Part shown: positions 1 to 14,200 of the stretch, one piece after another
Layout of the letters: each line of letters begins with the position of its first letter
Position numbering within the stretch: the stretch's first letter is position 1
Origin: Phoronis australis
Lineage: Eukaryota; Phoronida; Phoronidae
Assembly (NCBI GenBank): GCA_002633005.1
Contig: NMRA01000421.1
Span: 148,542-212,541, forward strand
DNA: 64,000 nt
Direction of reading: 5' to 3'
The notes under the pieces: generated by a model
Seen by the model: the letters and a program-made list of their open reading frames with translations, nothing else
Databases searched by the model: none
Told to the model about the DNA's origin: nothing
Translations under genes and position numbers: made by a program

Positions 1-3000
1 ATACCAAGGAATAATAATTACACGAAAATGCAGATGTTTTTTTCAAAAAATAAAACATGTAAGGGGCGCTGATTTGTCTCAAGGGAATTTACTTCAGAGA
101 TACGCTCGTAACTTTTCTTTAAGTATCTAGTTTTACTTGTTCTGGTACCTAATTCGTCTTAGCGTGATGAATTTGTATTTTGTGCAGTTTGAAACGACAT
201 GGTCTCACAGTTCAAACAGCTGTGTCATAGAGTCTGTTGTAAAACAACACGCCGGCTGCAATACATGTATATAAGCGGAACTAGAGTTTTAAAAAGGCGT
301 TTGTATCATTAATTTTTACCTGTATTATTTTTTACACCAGTCAATGTACCCTTTTCATTCGACCATGATGTGCGGAATCGCAGATTTTTTCTGTCAATAA
401 CAAGCACTCTTCCATCTGATTGGCCATACAGAACGAGAAGGACAACAAAAAATGTTCATATAGAAACAATACATTGAGATTCTGTAACCATTTCAAGCAA
501 TAATGTTGATTTATTTCAAAATATATTTATTTCAAAATATCACCATAACGCAGTAAAATCACACCGTGACACTAAAAGGGAAATGTCAAGCTGGTACGAA
601 GTTACTGTACCGTATTGGTACATGCACTCCACTTTAGCAAAAGTCAGATTTCAACCAACTCTAACTTAATCCCTCAATTCAGTTGGATCCGACATTTACT
701 GGCACACAATTATGTTACTAGTACATTTACATTGACAACACCCCGCTACAAAATAAATATGACAAATCTCAATGGTAGTAAACTCTATCTGCCCTGTCCT
801 ACACACTCAGGCATTAATACACTGTAAGTATCAGAAGACCATAAACAAGACAGAATATAAAAATGATGGTTTTCCTCAAGTAACACAGTTGCATATTTTA
901 ATAGCTTACCAGGCTACACAACATTTGTCCCATCTCTTGAAATCTACATGAACAACCCATCTACTGTATCAATATAACATTGTGGGGTGTAGCACTGTTG
1001 GGGCATCCCGTCCTTCGATCCTACCCTATTCCTAATAACCTGGCTATATTAATAAATCTTCAAATTGGTGTCGACTCTATAAAAGTGTACAACTATTAAT
1101 CTTGTAGTCACTTTTGTGTTTCTTCGTTCCTAGAAATCAACAGATATCTTGGAGAGAATAAGGTCACCAAACCCTTAAAGACATATCGGACTAAGAAGGA
1201 AAGTCGAGCAAAGACCGTGAAACATCGACTTAAGTGGGTGTTCTAGGGGCCAAAATCATTTTATTTCTGTTTCAAAATTTAAACCTCGAAAGGTCAAAAA
1301 ATTAGATTATTATTTCTGGATTATACTGGGAATCAAACTTTATTTTTGATGTTTTCTGCTATAATTAAAGATAAGTGTTAACACCCTTTAATTAATTCTG
1401 TGCTCAAGTTTACAATGACTTTCTTGGGTGATCTAGTTCGCACTTGATGATCCGTGAAATCCCGTGTTTTTACCAATATTGGTTGCTAGATACTACACAG
1501 TACACAGACATCTCTACTAAAATGGTTCATCAGCAAGATGGCGGACTACTCCGCTCAAAGAAAACTACGTGGCTTTAACTCTAGCAATATTTATCTCATT
1601 GGTTTCTGCGGTGTCGTAGAGTCTAGTTTCCTGTTTGCACTTCTCGTACGATCAACATGAAATTTATACACAACAGGCAACATCGGATATTAAATGGTGC
1701 TGTCTGGGGTATGATTCTACTTTTTTGTGAAGGCCTCGGACCGTCAGGAGCTTAGCATTATGTCTGTCAAAATTCGGTCAGTGATGTAGTTAAGATCACA
1801 GTTCGCCTTCCTAGCCCCCATCATCACGCCAATATGACTGAACTCCTCTAGTCGATTAACTATGCTAACGTTGGTGCTGCTGCCACCCAAGTCCAACTGG
1901 GCACGATGGTTTACATGTTGACTTAATCAGAAACTGAGTTGGAGTTGCCGAACATGATCCCAGAGAGTTGTTAGATTCATAGAAGTTTTACTTTTTGACT
2001 TGCCAACCTTAGTGATAGAATGTATTTAATGCATGATAAACACCCATTCAAGACAATGTTTTTCTCCCACTGGGTCATGATAGGAACGAAAATAATGGAA
2101 ATCTGACCAACAAAATGGAATAAGAAAATTTAAATTAAAACATGCAACTGAAATAGTTGAAAAGTAGCCTACATAGCAGTGGTTTAAACTAAATTTCAGT
2201 AATACGAAAAATACGTACATGTAAGTTCAAACACATTCAGTGACACTTGGGTTTGTCTGCAGTATAAGACATTGTTAGATTCGGTTTCGGTAAGTCTTGT
2301 ATTGAAAACACACTATGCAAGCTAGCTTGTATTTGTCAGTTAATTTGCCATGTGTTGTGTCACCAAAGGCGTATCGCAAATATGGGAATATAAGTTTGTT
2401 AACTTGGGAATGGAACTGTTTAAACAGTCGTGAAACCGTGAAAAAATTGCAAAACCTAGAGTTCTCTTGCATTGACAGGCAACTCCACATGCATTAGTAG
2501 AGAGTAGTAGCAGATCAAAATGAAGTCGCCGACGTCACTTTGTCTGTAAAGTCAGTTACAGAACTCGAAGAGTCGCGAGAGAGGAACGACGAAGTGGAAT
2601 AGGGAACTTAGAACTGGAGGTTGACTGCGATTAAAGCAAGAACACCAACTAATAGGATGACGACCAGGACACCGCCGGTGACGCTGGCAGCGACAACAAC
2701 TCAATGACACTGACGACGACGTGACTACAAAGAAGCAAGCGAGGCACAACAATGCCAAACCCGACCGCGGCATTGATGGTGTCACTCCACCTGTGATGAC
2801 GATGACAGCGACGCCGTCCCGTCTAAGCAAACGACTACAACAAACTGATGAGACGAGGACGCATGTAGGTTCCACATCAACACCACCGTTATCATAGCAG
2901 CTGCCACCATTCGACAATCAAAACGTCGAGGACAATAACTACGACGCTGAAGCCAATGACACTAATGCCGAAGGGATGCCGTTAGAAACCACAACTACCC

Positions 3001-3683
3001 CACACGGTAACCCCGTTCGGTTTAAATTATGGTTCCACATTTAAAACCATACCATGTACCCAATATTTGTGGGAGTTTTGTATCATTTTTCCCAAAACAC
3101 AAAAAATCAAGTTTCAAGGAAAAATCAAATTCTTCTATTACAAATGTGCGGCGGGATGAGTGTTCCCGGGTAATGTCTTCGCCCTAGTCACCAGTAAACC
3201 TCAAATAATAGTTGGTCGGATCCAGAAATTTTCTCAGAACTTTGTAGCACTGGACTGTATCTGTTTACACACTACACCAAATTTCAGACAGATTAGTCAA
3301 AGTGCGCCCAAGTTTCTGCACGAGATTTCAATCAATAAAAGAGCATTCATCAGAAAGTCTGGGATAACTCAAGAACGGTAAGTTGTACCAGAAAACAAAT
3401 GATACAGTTCTGGAGCACATGGCCAAGTTTGTCTATATACTACATTTCCGTTCAAAACCTCAGAGGCACAGCTTTGTAAATTGGAATTTTTTGCCGCACC
3501 AGTGTCACTTTTGTACAGATTTCGCTCAATAAACTACAAGCTTCAAGAATGTAATTGGATTCATGTTGTGAGTGAATTTAGTGGAGAACGCACTAAAATG
3601 CAATCTGTGACAAACAAAAAAGAAACAAAAGTCAAGTTTCACGACAAAACAACAGAATTAAGAGACATTTCATTGCGCTAACT

Positions 3684-3787
3684 AACAAACTTCCAGACAA
3701 AGGAACATACTTGGGGAAATTTCATGTCACCAAGTAACAAACTTCATGACAAAGCAAAATACTTGGAGAAATTTCTTTTCGCCAAGT
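3684..3787. repeat. 52-bp tandem duplication
   Basis: Two diverged units, each starting AACAAACTTC and ending in a CCAAGT-type motif. No gene is associated. Confidence 0.7.
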
Positions 3788-3879
3788 GACAATTTTCTCA
3801 ACGTGTGTTCTCGTTATGGTCAAATCACTTATACGTCACTACTCCGAAAGTCTATCACTTCAAAGGTTCATAACTCCGG

Positions 3880-4300
3880 GGGTTGACTGCTCCGAAGGTT
3901 GATTATTCCGAAAGTTCACAACTGTGAAGAGCTCCTAACGAGGTGGAGCTGACATGAATAAAGTATTGTTTTTGTGTCCGTTTAGGGAAGACTTGATCGA
4001 ATACAAGGTAGTCTACCGGCCATGTAATTTCGCCGGCCCTGTCGTGCGCATGGTTCCAGTACTGTGGGTGAGATTGAGGCGCAACAGGTGAACTTTTCTG
4101 TCGCGGAGTGAAATGAGATGATCGGGACATGAATTTGGTGAATGTATTGCGTATTCTTTTAAAAATGCAAATAGGTACTCATTTTCCGTATTCAACGTAT
4201 AAAACATGCTTTGCAACCCAATTTCACATGGCAGCGCAGTAAACACAAACCAAATGTATTAATACCTTGGAGTTATTCTCGGTATGCACATGTGTACATG
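3880..4300. repeat. Dispersed repeat, partner at 52630-53110
   Basis: Shares an ordered series of short matches with the second region: a CATGGATTTG or CATGAATTTG word, GAATGTAT, then AAAATGCAA, CATTTT, ATGCTTTG, CATTAATACCT and GTT(G/A)TTCTCGGTA, with CCGAAGGTT-type words at the border. Old and diverged; class unknown. Confidence 0.55.
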
Positions 4301-5145
4301 TACACCACTGCGTCTGATACAATTCCAAATAAGTCAGAGGTTTCTTGGCACAATTAGTCAACAAACCCGTTACCGCCATTTGTCACATGCCAACCCGTGG
4401 CCCTGGGTGCCCTGAATAGTCTACTCTCTTATATATTCCCTGCTCTAGTCTTAGAGCTTTTGGTGTATAGGAGCAAACTGACAGCTTTTAATAGGGTATT
4501 TTTCATACTGGTGCTGTCTAGAGTAATAAGAGCCGCGAGAAGGCGACTTCTGCTTGATCGAGACACTGATTTGATGGGCAGAAATTGAGTGCGAGCATGC
4601 TCGGCTGTTCATTTTTTGTCTGACATTTCCCCAGCGTTCTTGTTGACTCAATGACCTTCCATTTTAAAGTTACACGTTTCTTAGTCAGTTTCCTTCTCAT
4701 TATTCCGAATTTGTTGACGTCATTCAAAATCGACGGTTGTCGTTTCTGTCACGGTCGTCACCTTCTTTATCCTCATCGCTGTATTAACGTTTGCTCTTTC
4801 AATGTCATCGCCAAATTGGCGGGATCTGTTTCTGCTAGTTTTTATATAACTTACGATATCACATTGTCAGTGTATCAAGTAATCCTGCCCCGTGCACTGA
4901 AGCACGTGTGTGCGTGTGTGTTATTTCAGGCAGCTTCCTGTTGCCATGCATACACGTGTTACCCCCATCCTTCTTGTTTCTCTTCCATGTCTCTGTAACG
5001 TGTTCTGCTTCATGATAAATGGAATGAGGCCTGCATTTTTCTGAAAACACCATCGGTGAGAGAGAGTGGATTTAATTCAGTCACATGTGCCTCAACTGTG
5101 ATTATACGTTGATATAAAATTAATTATATGCTGTTGTGTTGTCAG

Positions 5146-5279
5146 AGAGATGTGCCTTGTACGGAGACAAGATGTCTGGGGTCCGTCATGTTTCCGGTGG
5201 TGTCAACAACCCAAAACTACGAGACCATTTTGAGAGAGGCCGAAGATTTTTTGAGGCAATACTATACATCTATCAACAA
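5146..5279 (+). CDS. NOS: NOS exon a: zinc-site cysteines and oxygenase N-terminus
   Basis: After a CAG acceptor the frame reads [17 protein letters not shown] and continues to QYYTSINK. The two cysteines spaced by four residues match the interdimer zinc site of NOS, and the GSVMFP and DFLRQYY segments are family hallmarks. The exon ends in phase 2 at a GTGAGT donor and completes a Lys codon with the next exon. A different frame of the same stretch is open longer but does not match NOS. It needs an upstream exon for the initiator Met; none was recognised in the preceding 5 kb. Confidence 0.9.
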
Positions 5280-8200
5280 GTGAGTGTGAAATCTAGTCAA
5301 ATGATACCGTCAGGTCAAACCCTCTATACATTATGATTTGAGATGTTATGTAACTGAATGCGTCAAATATTGCGTTTTGGGCATTGAAATTTGACTGTCT
5401 GCTTCATTCAAACAGCACGTTCTACCTTACATAACGAGCCTATTATGTATGGTTAGCTGATAAACGATTTATTTGTTCCTCTGTGAGTAAATGTAAATCT
5501 CAATAAGTAAACACGGTTCCTTGCACTTTGCCTGTCTAGACACATGATAACGAATGATTAATGAAATGAATTTACAGAGCAGCATGTGGCTAACCAACGT
5601 TATTACAGGGTCTTTACCAAATAAGCATTTGTAGTCCTTCAGAACACTTTCCTAATGATTTTAGCCGAGGTAACTTTCGCAATTTCACCGTCCGCCAAAC
5701 GTGATAAACAGACAGAAAATCAGATTCTTCTTGTCTTGTGAATTGTTAGCCGAAAGAAACCAGGTGGCAACCTTAAAGGAGAATGCCATCCGATTTAATT
5801 AGTCTTTTTTACCGTCTTAATCGGTCTATATCCACCATCACCTCGCATACGGTCGATCTTACCTCGCTGAGAGGTGTCGCTTTAATTAACCGGTGAGGAA
5901 AGTGAAAACCGACGCAGTGACGTTAGAGTGAGTGCCGCTATAGTGTGGTGTATCGATCCCGCTTGTGCGAACTATGATGAAGCTGCAAGGAAAGCGAATT
6001 TATATTTTTTTCGATTTCTTCGAGAGCTTACAATGCTTCGGAAGTGGTTTGCGGTTGTGAAGAATGAAAAGTACGCCGTAATACCAAGTATGAGGCCGTG
6101 AAACTTCTCCTTGTCTGTGGTCGGCATTTCGTCTACAGTGATTTCACTGACGATCGAATACCGGCTTACCAAACAGCTCATGCCAGGGCAGAAAAAGAGA
6201 CTGAGGCTGAAGTCAGACGTTGTGCATAGTGTGTTTGCGTTTGGTAGGCAGGAGACAAAGCAGCGCGGATCGGTTGTTGCTCAGTTTTGATTATGGAGAA
6301 CTGTAGTTGGTCATGAAAACAGGAACAATTGCAATTAATTCAAGGAATGAGAACATAACGTTTTATATTAGCTGTTTGATGACTGGCTCGTTCGTAAGGC
6401 TTCTGTTTGGTCCTCTGGGTGAAGAATGTTTTCACCACTTCTTTTTCTCAGCCCTAAAAAAATTCATAAGGACACCTCTGGTTAGGTGCGGTGCAAAATC
6501 AGGATGGCCCGTGAGGCACATCTGCGCTTCACAAAAAAAATTTCGTGGCAGCAAACTCAAGCGTCAGTTGTTTCCATTATCGTGCAGCTGGCACACTGAC
6601 ACCATATGACAAGTCATTTAGTCAGTGTATTTCGGTTCGAACTGATAGCTTGTGAAACCTAACGATCGACTTGTGAAGTCTTCGTCGGGTGAGCACTTGT
6701 CTAAGTCGGGATTGCGAGTTGCCACGTTTGACGTTTATTCTTGTGCGTTCTGTTTCAAAATGAATCATTCTCACCCTAACCAATTCTTATATAAAACTGA
6801 AACAAGTCTGCCACTGGCCGGGAAAACAATCGTTTTTGTGTGTTTAGAACTGAAAAAATCGCAGGTCTAAAATTACAACACTATGTTCTCCTGTCTGTAT
6901 TTCATGGACGAATAATTTGAATTTATCACCGAACGACAGACCCCAAACTCCCGCGACCGACCTTGGTAATTTGGCCCACCGAACTTTGTAGGCTACGATA
7001 CGTTCCAATACCTATAAATCCCCACAGCGAAATAAAACAACACATTGGTTCAATAACTCGATGTATTTGCAAGGGTGTTACATCGAATTTTGTTGATTTA
7101 TTGGTGTAAAACGATGATATCAACCGATAAGCTGACACCAGTAAACTTGTTGTGAACTGCTGAGCTGACTGCGTTCGAACCTTTGACGTCACTGGTTAAT
7201 TTCGACACCTTCGCTGCCATTAGATGTCAGGTAAAAGAACTGTACTTGCTGTTATCGAGTGGAACTACTTAATCTAAATTGATACAAAATAGGTTGTTTT
7301 TGGGTGGTATTCTTCTTTAAACCTTTTTTCGGTAATCGCATGCTTAAGGCAACGTAAAGTCGTGATTCGTAACTTTGTCGTCAGGTTTCCATTCTTGTAT
7401 TCTCGTTTGTGTTTCCTCTTCCGGTCGATTTTAGCTAGGTCAACTTCTTTTAAGGAAAAATACAATACTCACAAGGCACTGTGCAGGGACAAAAGGTGCA
7501 AATACGACTTAATTCACGAAACGCTACTCATTCAAATATTTTATATAAGATTTTTTAAATTGACCCAGTTGTAAGGGTAGCTATGATCGTTGTCACAGTT
7601 ATTCTTTATCTATGTTGTTTTTTAGGTTAGACTCTGATGCTCATCGCAAAAGATGGGAACAGGTCCGGACTGACATTGAAGAGAAGGGCTGGTATGAGCA
7701 CACGTTCCGTGAGTTGGCTTTTGGGGCAAAGACTGCATGGCGCAATGCTCCAAGATGCATTGGACGAATTCAATGGTCCAACATAACGGTATGGTACCTA
7801 CAAACCAGTGGCAGATCTACATTTTCAGTAAGAGGGGTTTCGAATTCGCGCTAATCTGAGGTGCGTAGCGCCGAGCAGGGGGAAAGTCCCTCCCGTGTAA
7901 GATTTTTTTGGTTTTTGTAGCTGATTTTGTTTTCCTGGCGACGTTTTTTTTTTAATTTTATTTTTGATCCTGTCCCGGGGAGGTTTAATCCTCCTGAGCC
8001 CCCCCTCCCCCACGAAGATCCGCCTCTGCAAACTGAAGTTCCCTTGTGGATTTTTATTTTGGGTAGTTGTTTTTGTAGTTATTGTTGTCCTTGTATTTAA
8101 TGTTGTTGTTGATGATGATAATGTTTTCAGACTTTCGTTTTCCTTCCAGACATTCGACGGTCGCCATGTGGCCACGGCAAGAGGAATGTTTGACATGTTG

Positions 8201-11200
8201 TGCTCCCAACTGAAATTTGCTACAAACGGTGGGATTCTACGGTAACCGTTATCACAAATTTCAGGTTGACCAATGTCTGCCCAGCTTTGCAGCAAAAATT
8301 GACTTGGTTGGTTGCTCGAGCTATTCACTATAAACTATTCTCATTCATTGAGCATATCTTAAAGTGGCTCACCGCGAAGCGTCCGAGGCGGAAAACTGAC
8401 AACTTTAAACAGCCAAAAAAGATATAATTTACAGTGGAGTGTCTGGCTGCAGGAATAAAGTCTGAGCCTTTCAGTTAGCTTTGCTCCACTGGTAATGAAT
8501 TGCAGGTCAAATAGTCAAACGACGCCAGTTGACGTATCATACCCTTCGTCAGATCCTAGTCAATGAAGTATGATTGGTATTCTTGTTATCTGAATTCGCA
8601 AGAACTTGTTTTATTGAATATACGTAAGAAATCAAAAAGAGTACGTTCCTGAAGGAAGAATGCGCATGCAATTGAACCTCTTTCGATAATCTTTGGGACC
8701 ATTAGACTGCAAAATATTGAAAAAATATTGATGAAATCTGTTCGGAGGCAGCTTTCGGTAATCAGTTCTAAACCTACCTGGTCCAACAAATTTTTCACCC
8801 TAACCCCTCCTTTATAGCACAAAAATACCAAATGCAATCACGTATGTAAAGGCGGCGCAACCTCGGTCGCGCAACATCGAAGATGGCATTCATAATATTC
8901 CTTTCATGATAGGATTCTACATGTATTTCCGTAACATGAATAGCGAAACCATCAGTCAACCCTCAACTTAAAAATTGCTATCTTAGTTGCCGGCTCTTTC
9001 TGCAACAACTCAATGTCACATGAGGGTAGCATAAATGCTAAACTTAAAGCTCTTCGGTTAAGAATTCGGCATCTATAGCGAAATGTCCCTTTGCTCATAA
9101 AGTTGGAACCATGTTTTATTCATCCATTTACCGATATAATCAGCCAGTTGTACAAGCACGAAAGTCAGCAATAACTGCTGTCGTGGTACTGTTTCCGTTA
9201 CTTTAACCACAAACGCGGGACTTTATTCGGTTTAAACATTGACGGCCGAGTTCCGGATACGTGTACCCAAACAGTAAACACTGAATACTAGTATCAAACG
9301 ACAAAGTATATGCTTGCTCATTGGTAACTTTTTAGCAACTATTGAATTGTTTAAAAGTCCAGATCCGATGTTGACTTGGAAACGCGTTCAATTTTGCTCA
9401 CTTAAGTCGTTTTCCCTTTAGAAGCGAAACTTCGCTTTTACTGAAGTATCGATAAGTGGAAAATGTTAACGGTAGTTAATCTGCAAACGAAACTTCGCTT
9501 AAAATACTAGGACTTAGTGGGAACACTAAAAGCGAAGCCTCGTCGAAGTTATCGGTAGAGGTCGCGGCAACGATGTGCGATTGTAGCGTAGCCGACGTGA
9601 TCTCTCTAAGCGGACGTAAATAAATAAAAGAAAGCATATCTGATCATAGATTATAGACTATAGTCTATGATCTGATGAAGAATGACACTGATCATTTTCA
9701 TTAACACTCGTAAATGGCAAGCAAATCCACTACTCAATGTTCGTCAGGGAGTACGAATTAACTGCGTCGTCGTCTTTTGTCATAGCGGTAACTCCGATAT
9801 CGCTATTAAGCATCGACGGCCAAGGACCATGTGGTAGATAAGTTTCACACTTAACATGTTTTTATCCCCTATAAGTAAAGTTATTTATTATTATCATTAT
9901 CATTATCATCATCATTATTATTATTATTGTTATTATTATTATAAGCAGGAAAGGTAAGCGACGCTTCGGCGAAACTTCGCTAAACCAAAGATTCCCTAAT
10001 GGGAAGCGCTTTCAGTGTTTTGGAGAGAGCGTTTCCTGCAGCGGGGCGCTTTTGCATGGTCTGACGTTACATCTTTCTCAAGAGAGAGCTTCGCCGCTAC
10101 ACGTTAAACGTGAACGCGACCGTGTGACGTCGGCATTTTTGCTTACGACGGCGCAGAGTTGGTCAACATTTTTGCGTTCAGTCTTCAGGCTACACGTTGG
10201 ACAGTAAGAATGTGAAGACAGCTGATCTCGCGTAACACGCTGATTCCCTGCGTGTCCGCTAGGGGGTATAGGACACGCAGGTATCATTCAGCAGCACACG
10301 TTTATGACTGGTTGATACAACATCGGCAGTCATTGGATAATTTTACAACAAAGAAAGAAAATGGCTGACTGTAAACGATTTTTAGCCTTGTCAACATCTT
10401 TGCGAACCAAGTTTTCTCTCTACTGCAAATATCTCGTTTCTGCAGTAATGTTTTTAAACATTACTGCAGAAAAAAATAGCCGCGTGGCCAATTTAACTTG
10501 TTTGTGATTCATACTGTGTAAACACTGGTCAGGAACGTAAACAAAGTCAGCGACAGTAGAAAAATGCTCACCGAAAAGGCACAATCACAACTTTTCGATT
10601 CACATTGTTTTAACATATTCCAATTAAGCACCGATTTGTCTGTACAACGGACCACAAATTATGTTCACATACACTTCCTCCATCAATCATGCCAGTTGTT
10701 TACGTAAAACGCTACCTCATGACAATTGGACCAGCTAATCAGAAACGCCAGTGTAAAAATTTTTTCCTAGGAAAATTAAATGATACCTGCGTGTCCTCTA
10801 CCCCCTAGTAGACACGCGGGGAACCAGAGATCTCGCGTAAGCATGGGCGGCGCAGCACTGAAATAAGTGGGGAGCTATAGTCCCGGAGCCTCTATGGTGT
10901 GCGCCGCCCATAGGTCGCAGCACTGAAATAAGTGGGGGCTATAGCTCCCCCCTCCAGCCACCATTGCCGATTTCTCGCAAAAGATCGTTAAATTTATGCA
11001 ACAGTTTAATGCTTTTTTCACCCAAGAGACGGTGTAGCTTAGTGCATGTGTGTTACTCGGTTTAAAGATTGTTATATGACCTTTGTTCTGAGTTCTTTGT
11101 CGCGTTGGTGGTTTTTCTCAGAAACCCCACAGTAATCGGGTAGTAATGAGTGACTCGTGCCAAACAACAATTCTCAATTTCGGTGATATTTCATGAAAGC

Positions 11201-14200
11201 AAATGAGAAGAATGCTTTGAATAGCAAACAGGAATAACTGCGAGTTTATGAATTGAGGAAAAAACTTTTTTCTGCATTTTTGCTCAAAGTCACTTTTAAT
11301 GTCAGAAACAACGACAGCTGGGAGTTTCTGTACCTGGGTTATTGATTGTTCTTACAGGGGAAAGAATATTGCGTAACTTTGACGCCCCCCCCCCCACAGC
11401 CGCCACCTATTTTTCGCACCCGCACCCCTCATATGGTTCGTGTTTGCTTTTAACGTGTAGCCAAAGCTCACTATTACAACACACCGCATAGGCGAATGTG
11501 AAGCTGTGGTCTCACGTGTCAAATGTGACGCCGAAACTCTCTATTATGCGCTGACGGATTGAGGTGACGAGAGATACCGTTTGAATTTAATGGATTTAGC
11601 GTCATACATATCACCGTGGGCGTAACTTGTTGGGGGTGTCGGAAAAGGTTTGGTAAAGAGGTTTATTCAAATGAGAATTTTACATTTAAGAGTAATGAAA
11701 AATGAGGTTTCAAGAAGGGTCTCTTTACTCGTTTGTGATAAGTTTGTCCTTTGCTTTAATTGCGGGTATTCTTAGCGTTATTAAGTTTCGTAACATTTTA
11801 ACTAACACTGAAAAATTCTCTATTCGTTAAAAATGAGGTATAACTGTTTCATTTACGGAGATGGCCGTCAAACTAGTTCACATTATATTACTGTGGGAGT
11901 ATTTCAGTCTAGTACTGCAATACTCACGAGTCCTTCTTACTTACTAGGTTCCGAATCCTCATTTCAACGTACTGAATGTTCACGAAATGCAAATGTCTGT
12001 AAGAAAGTAGGAGGTAATGCTATTTTATTCAAAAAAGTTTAAATCGATGAATGACCGGATTACACTTAATTTTAGTGGGAGCCCATTTGATCTCGTCACA
12101 GTGCATACGGTGCGGGTTTCTTGTGTTGTGATCTGGCGCAACTCATGAATCAGGTCCGACTTTCCGAGAAACGACGAGTTAACGGGAACTATTGACGTTG
12201 CTAACAACTCTATCCAAGCCTACAAACTATCTACGCGTCAAAAAATTTTACTTGCCTTAATCTCTTTTTTGTCTCGCTTCTTGGCAGGAGACTCATAATT
12301 TGCGTCTGAACCATGCGACTTTGTACACGTCCTGGCCTACAGGAGTACATCGCATGTACCAGTTGCTCTTGTGGACAAACTGGAAGGCTTCGCACCTGTA
12401 TCTTTTTATTGCATCCTTGAATGTCTCAAACAGAGTGAAATTTTGTGTTTGTAGATCGTCGATCACAATCTTTGCTCCTCGAACTGACAGTAAACGTGTC
12501 TTCCGGATTTGGAACAATGGGTTGCTATGTTACGCTGGGTACGAGCAACCTGACGGCAGTGTTATTGGAGATCCTGCAAATGTGGAAATCACGAATGTAA
12601 GTGTAAGAAAATAACGAAATTAATGTAGAGGAGGGTGAGAGTTAGGGAGAAAGGGCGAAGAGGGAGAGGGGGTGGGTAAAGAATGACAAGGTTGGGGAAA
12701 CGGGATACACATCTGTTCAGATGGGCAAGAGTCGTACCAACAGGGAGGGAGACAAGGTGATCCATAGCCTTAGTACAAAGCTGTATACTAAATATATTTT
12801 GACGATAGCCTTCATACATCTAGCTGGCTGGCTAGGTGATTCAGTGAGATGAAGGTCGTTGTAAAGCAACTATGGTACGTTTTATGGTCATTTCCGTAAA
12901 CAAACAATAATTGTCTTTTACAGATTGCCCTAAAACTTGGATGGAAAGGCAAAGGTGGCATGTTTGACTTGCTGCCGCTAATTCTTCAAGCTGGTGGGGA
13001 AGATCCCGAAGTCTTTGAAATTCCCCCAGAGTGTGCCTTAGAAGTTCATTTAAAACATCCACGGTAAGGTGGCCAACCTCTTACGTCGTTGGCATGCCTC
13101 CTTGTTTCAGAGACTGTAAAGTCTGACTTCCAGTATTTCCTACCTAGTTGTTGATCATCCCGGCAAAAGTAATGGAATTCGAGAACAATGCAATGGAAAT
13201 AGTTTTATTAGAATTTCTTACTAGTTAAGTTATTACTACTGCTAATGCATGAATCGCAAAGCTATTGGAGGCCAGCATTCTTTAGATCACTTTGTAGATT
13301 CAAATGGTTTGAGGAGCTGGGCTGGCGTTGGACGGCCGTGCCCGCTGTGTGCGGGATGATGATGGATTGTGGCGGTGTACAGTACACGGCGACAGCATTT
13401 AGCGGTTGGTTCATGAACACCGAAGTGGCGGCAAGAGACCTGTGCGACAGTGGGCGCTACAATCTTTTGGGGGTAAGTGTGCATTATCCACAAAGTCTCG
13501 ACTCGGTCTTTGTCACCACATGAGGGCGCTGCGAAAGAACTTGTCGCGTATTTTTCTTGGAACCATAACGGAGGTACGTTTCATACAACAAAGTCGCTTA
13601 AATCAACATGCCTGTGGCTGGAGGTGATGTGACGGGTGCACAAACGCTATCTCCCTCATCGGTAGTGTAGGCCTTACTTTGCCTGTGCGAGTTTGTGTCC
13701 ATTGGAACCCCTAATAGCTATGATGAGGACAAGTAGGAGATGAGAGAAGTGGTGAAATCGGCACCGACCGTCACAATTAATGAACTGGTTACGTCTGTGG
13801 GAAGTCAATATTTGTGACGTTATATGAATGGAAAATTGGGAATCGGAGAAGGCAAATTTTGTGAACGTGTTGGTGACCGTGAAATCAAAATTTTGTTGCG
13901 GCTTGTGAAGGCAACGTTGACGATTATCGAAGAGACGAGTGAGAACCACTGCACCCGGGATGACTAGTGTTGATGTCTAAGATTGGAATGTTTGTCCGAG
14001 CTGACTAGTGACTTATAATAAGGGATATTTAACCGTGAATTTAAACATGTAATTTTATTTTGACCGCAGGTGACGAATGTGAAATAACAACTTCGTGAAT
14101 AAAGTGAGTTCCAAAAATTGCAGGAGTTCACCAAATAAACGAGTGGGTCGCCATCGAAGTATCTAAAATTATGACAAGTGTCCAACAGTGTCCTTAGAGC

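Larger units (their letters stand above)
1..5145. other. Upstream DNA or NOS 5' intron, no exon recognised
   Basis: This should contain, or lie within an intron before, the NOS start. A search by eye for the conserved NOS N-terminal segment (a Lys-Asn-Trp block and an Asp-Thr-Leu-His block before the zinc cysteines) found nothing convincing. Short open frames here have no recognisable family, and a GAC/GTC-rich patch at about 2530-2960 explains one of the longer ones. Confidence 0.5.
8242..12454. other. Large NOS intron (exons c-d)
   Basis: Holds no recognisable gene. It contains the short palindrome cluster at 9418-9990, an ATT/ATC microsatellite, a perfect foldback and a small MITE, listed separately. 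Confidence 0.7.

Noticed and set aside
2552-2917. 121-codon frame on the complement
   Set aside because: Lies in a GAC/GTC-rich low-complexity patch; no domain.
5136-5336. Open frame overlapping NOS exon a in another frame
   Set aside because: The correct NOS frame is a different one in the same bases and matches the zinc-site motif; the longer frame reads through the donor and has no family.
7825-8328. 167-codon frame on the complement
   Set aside because: It runs through MITE M1 and NOS exon c antisense; composition is explained by the MITE.
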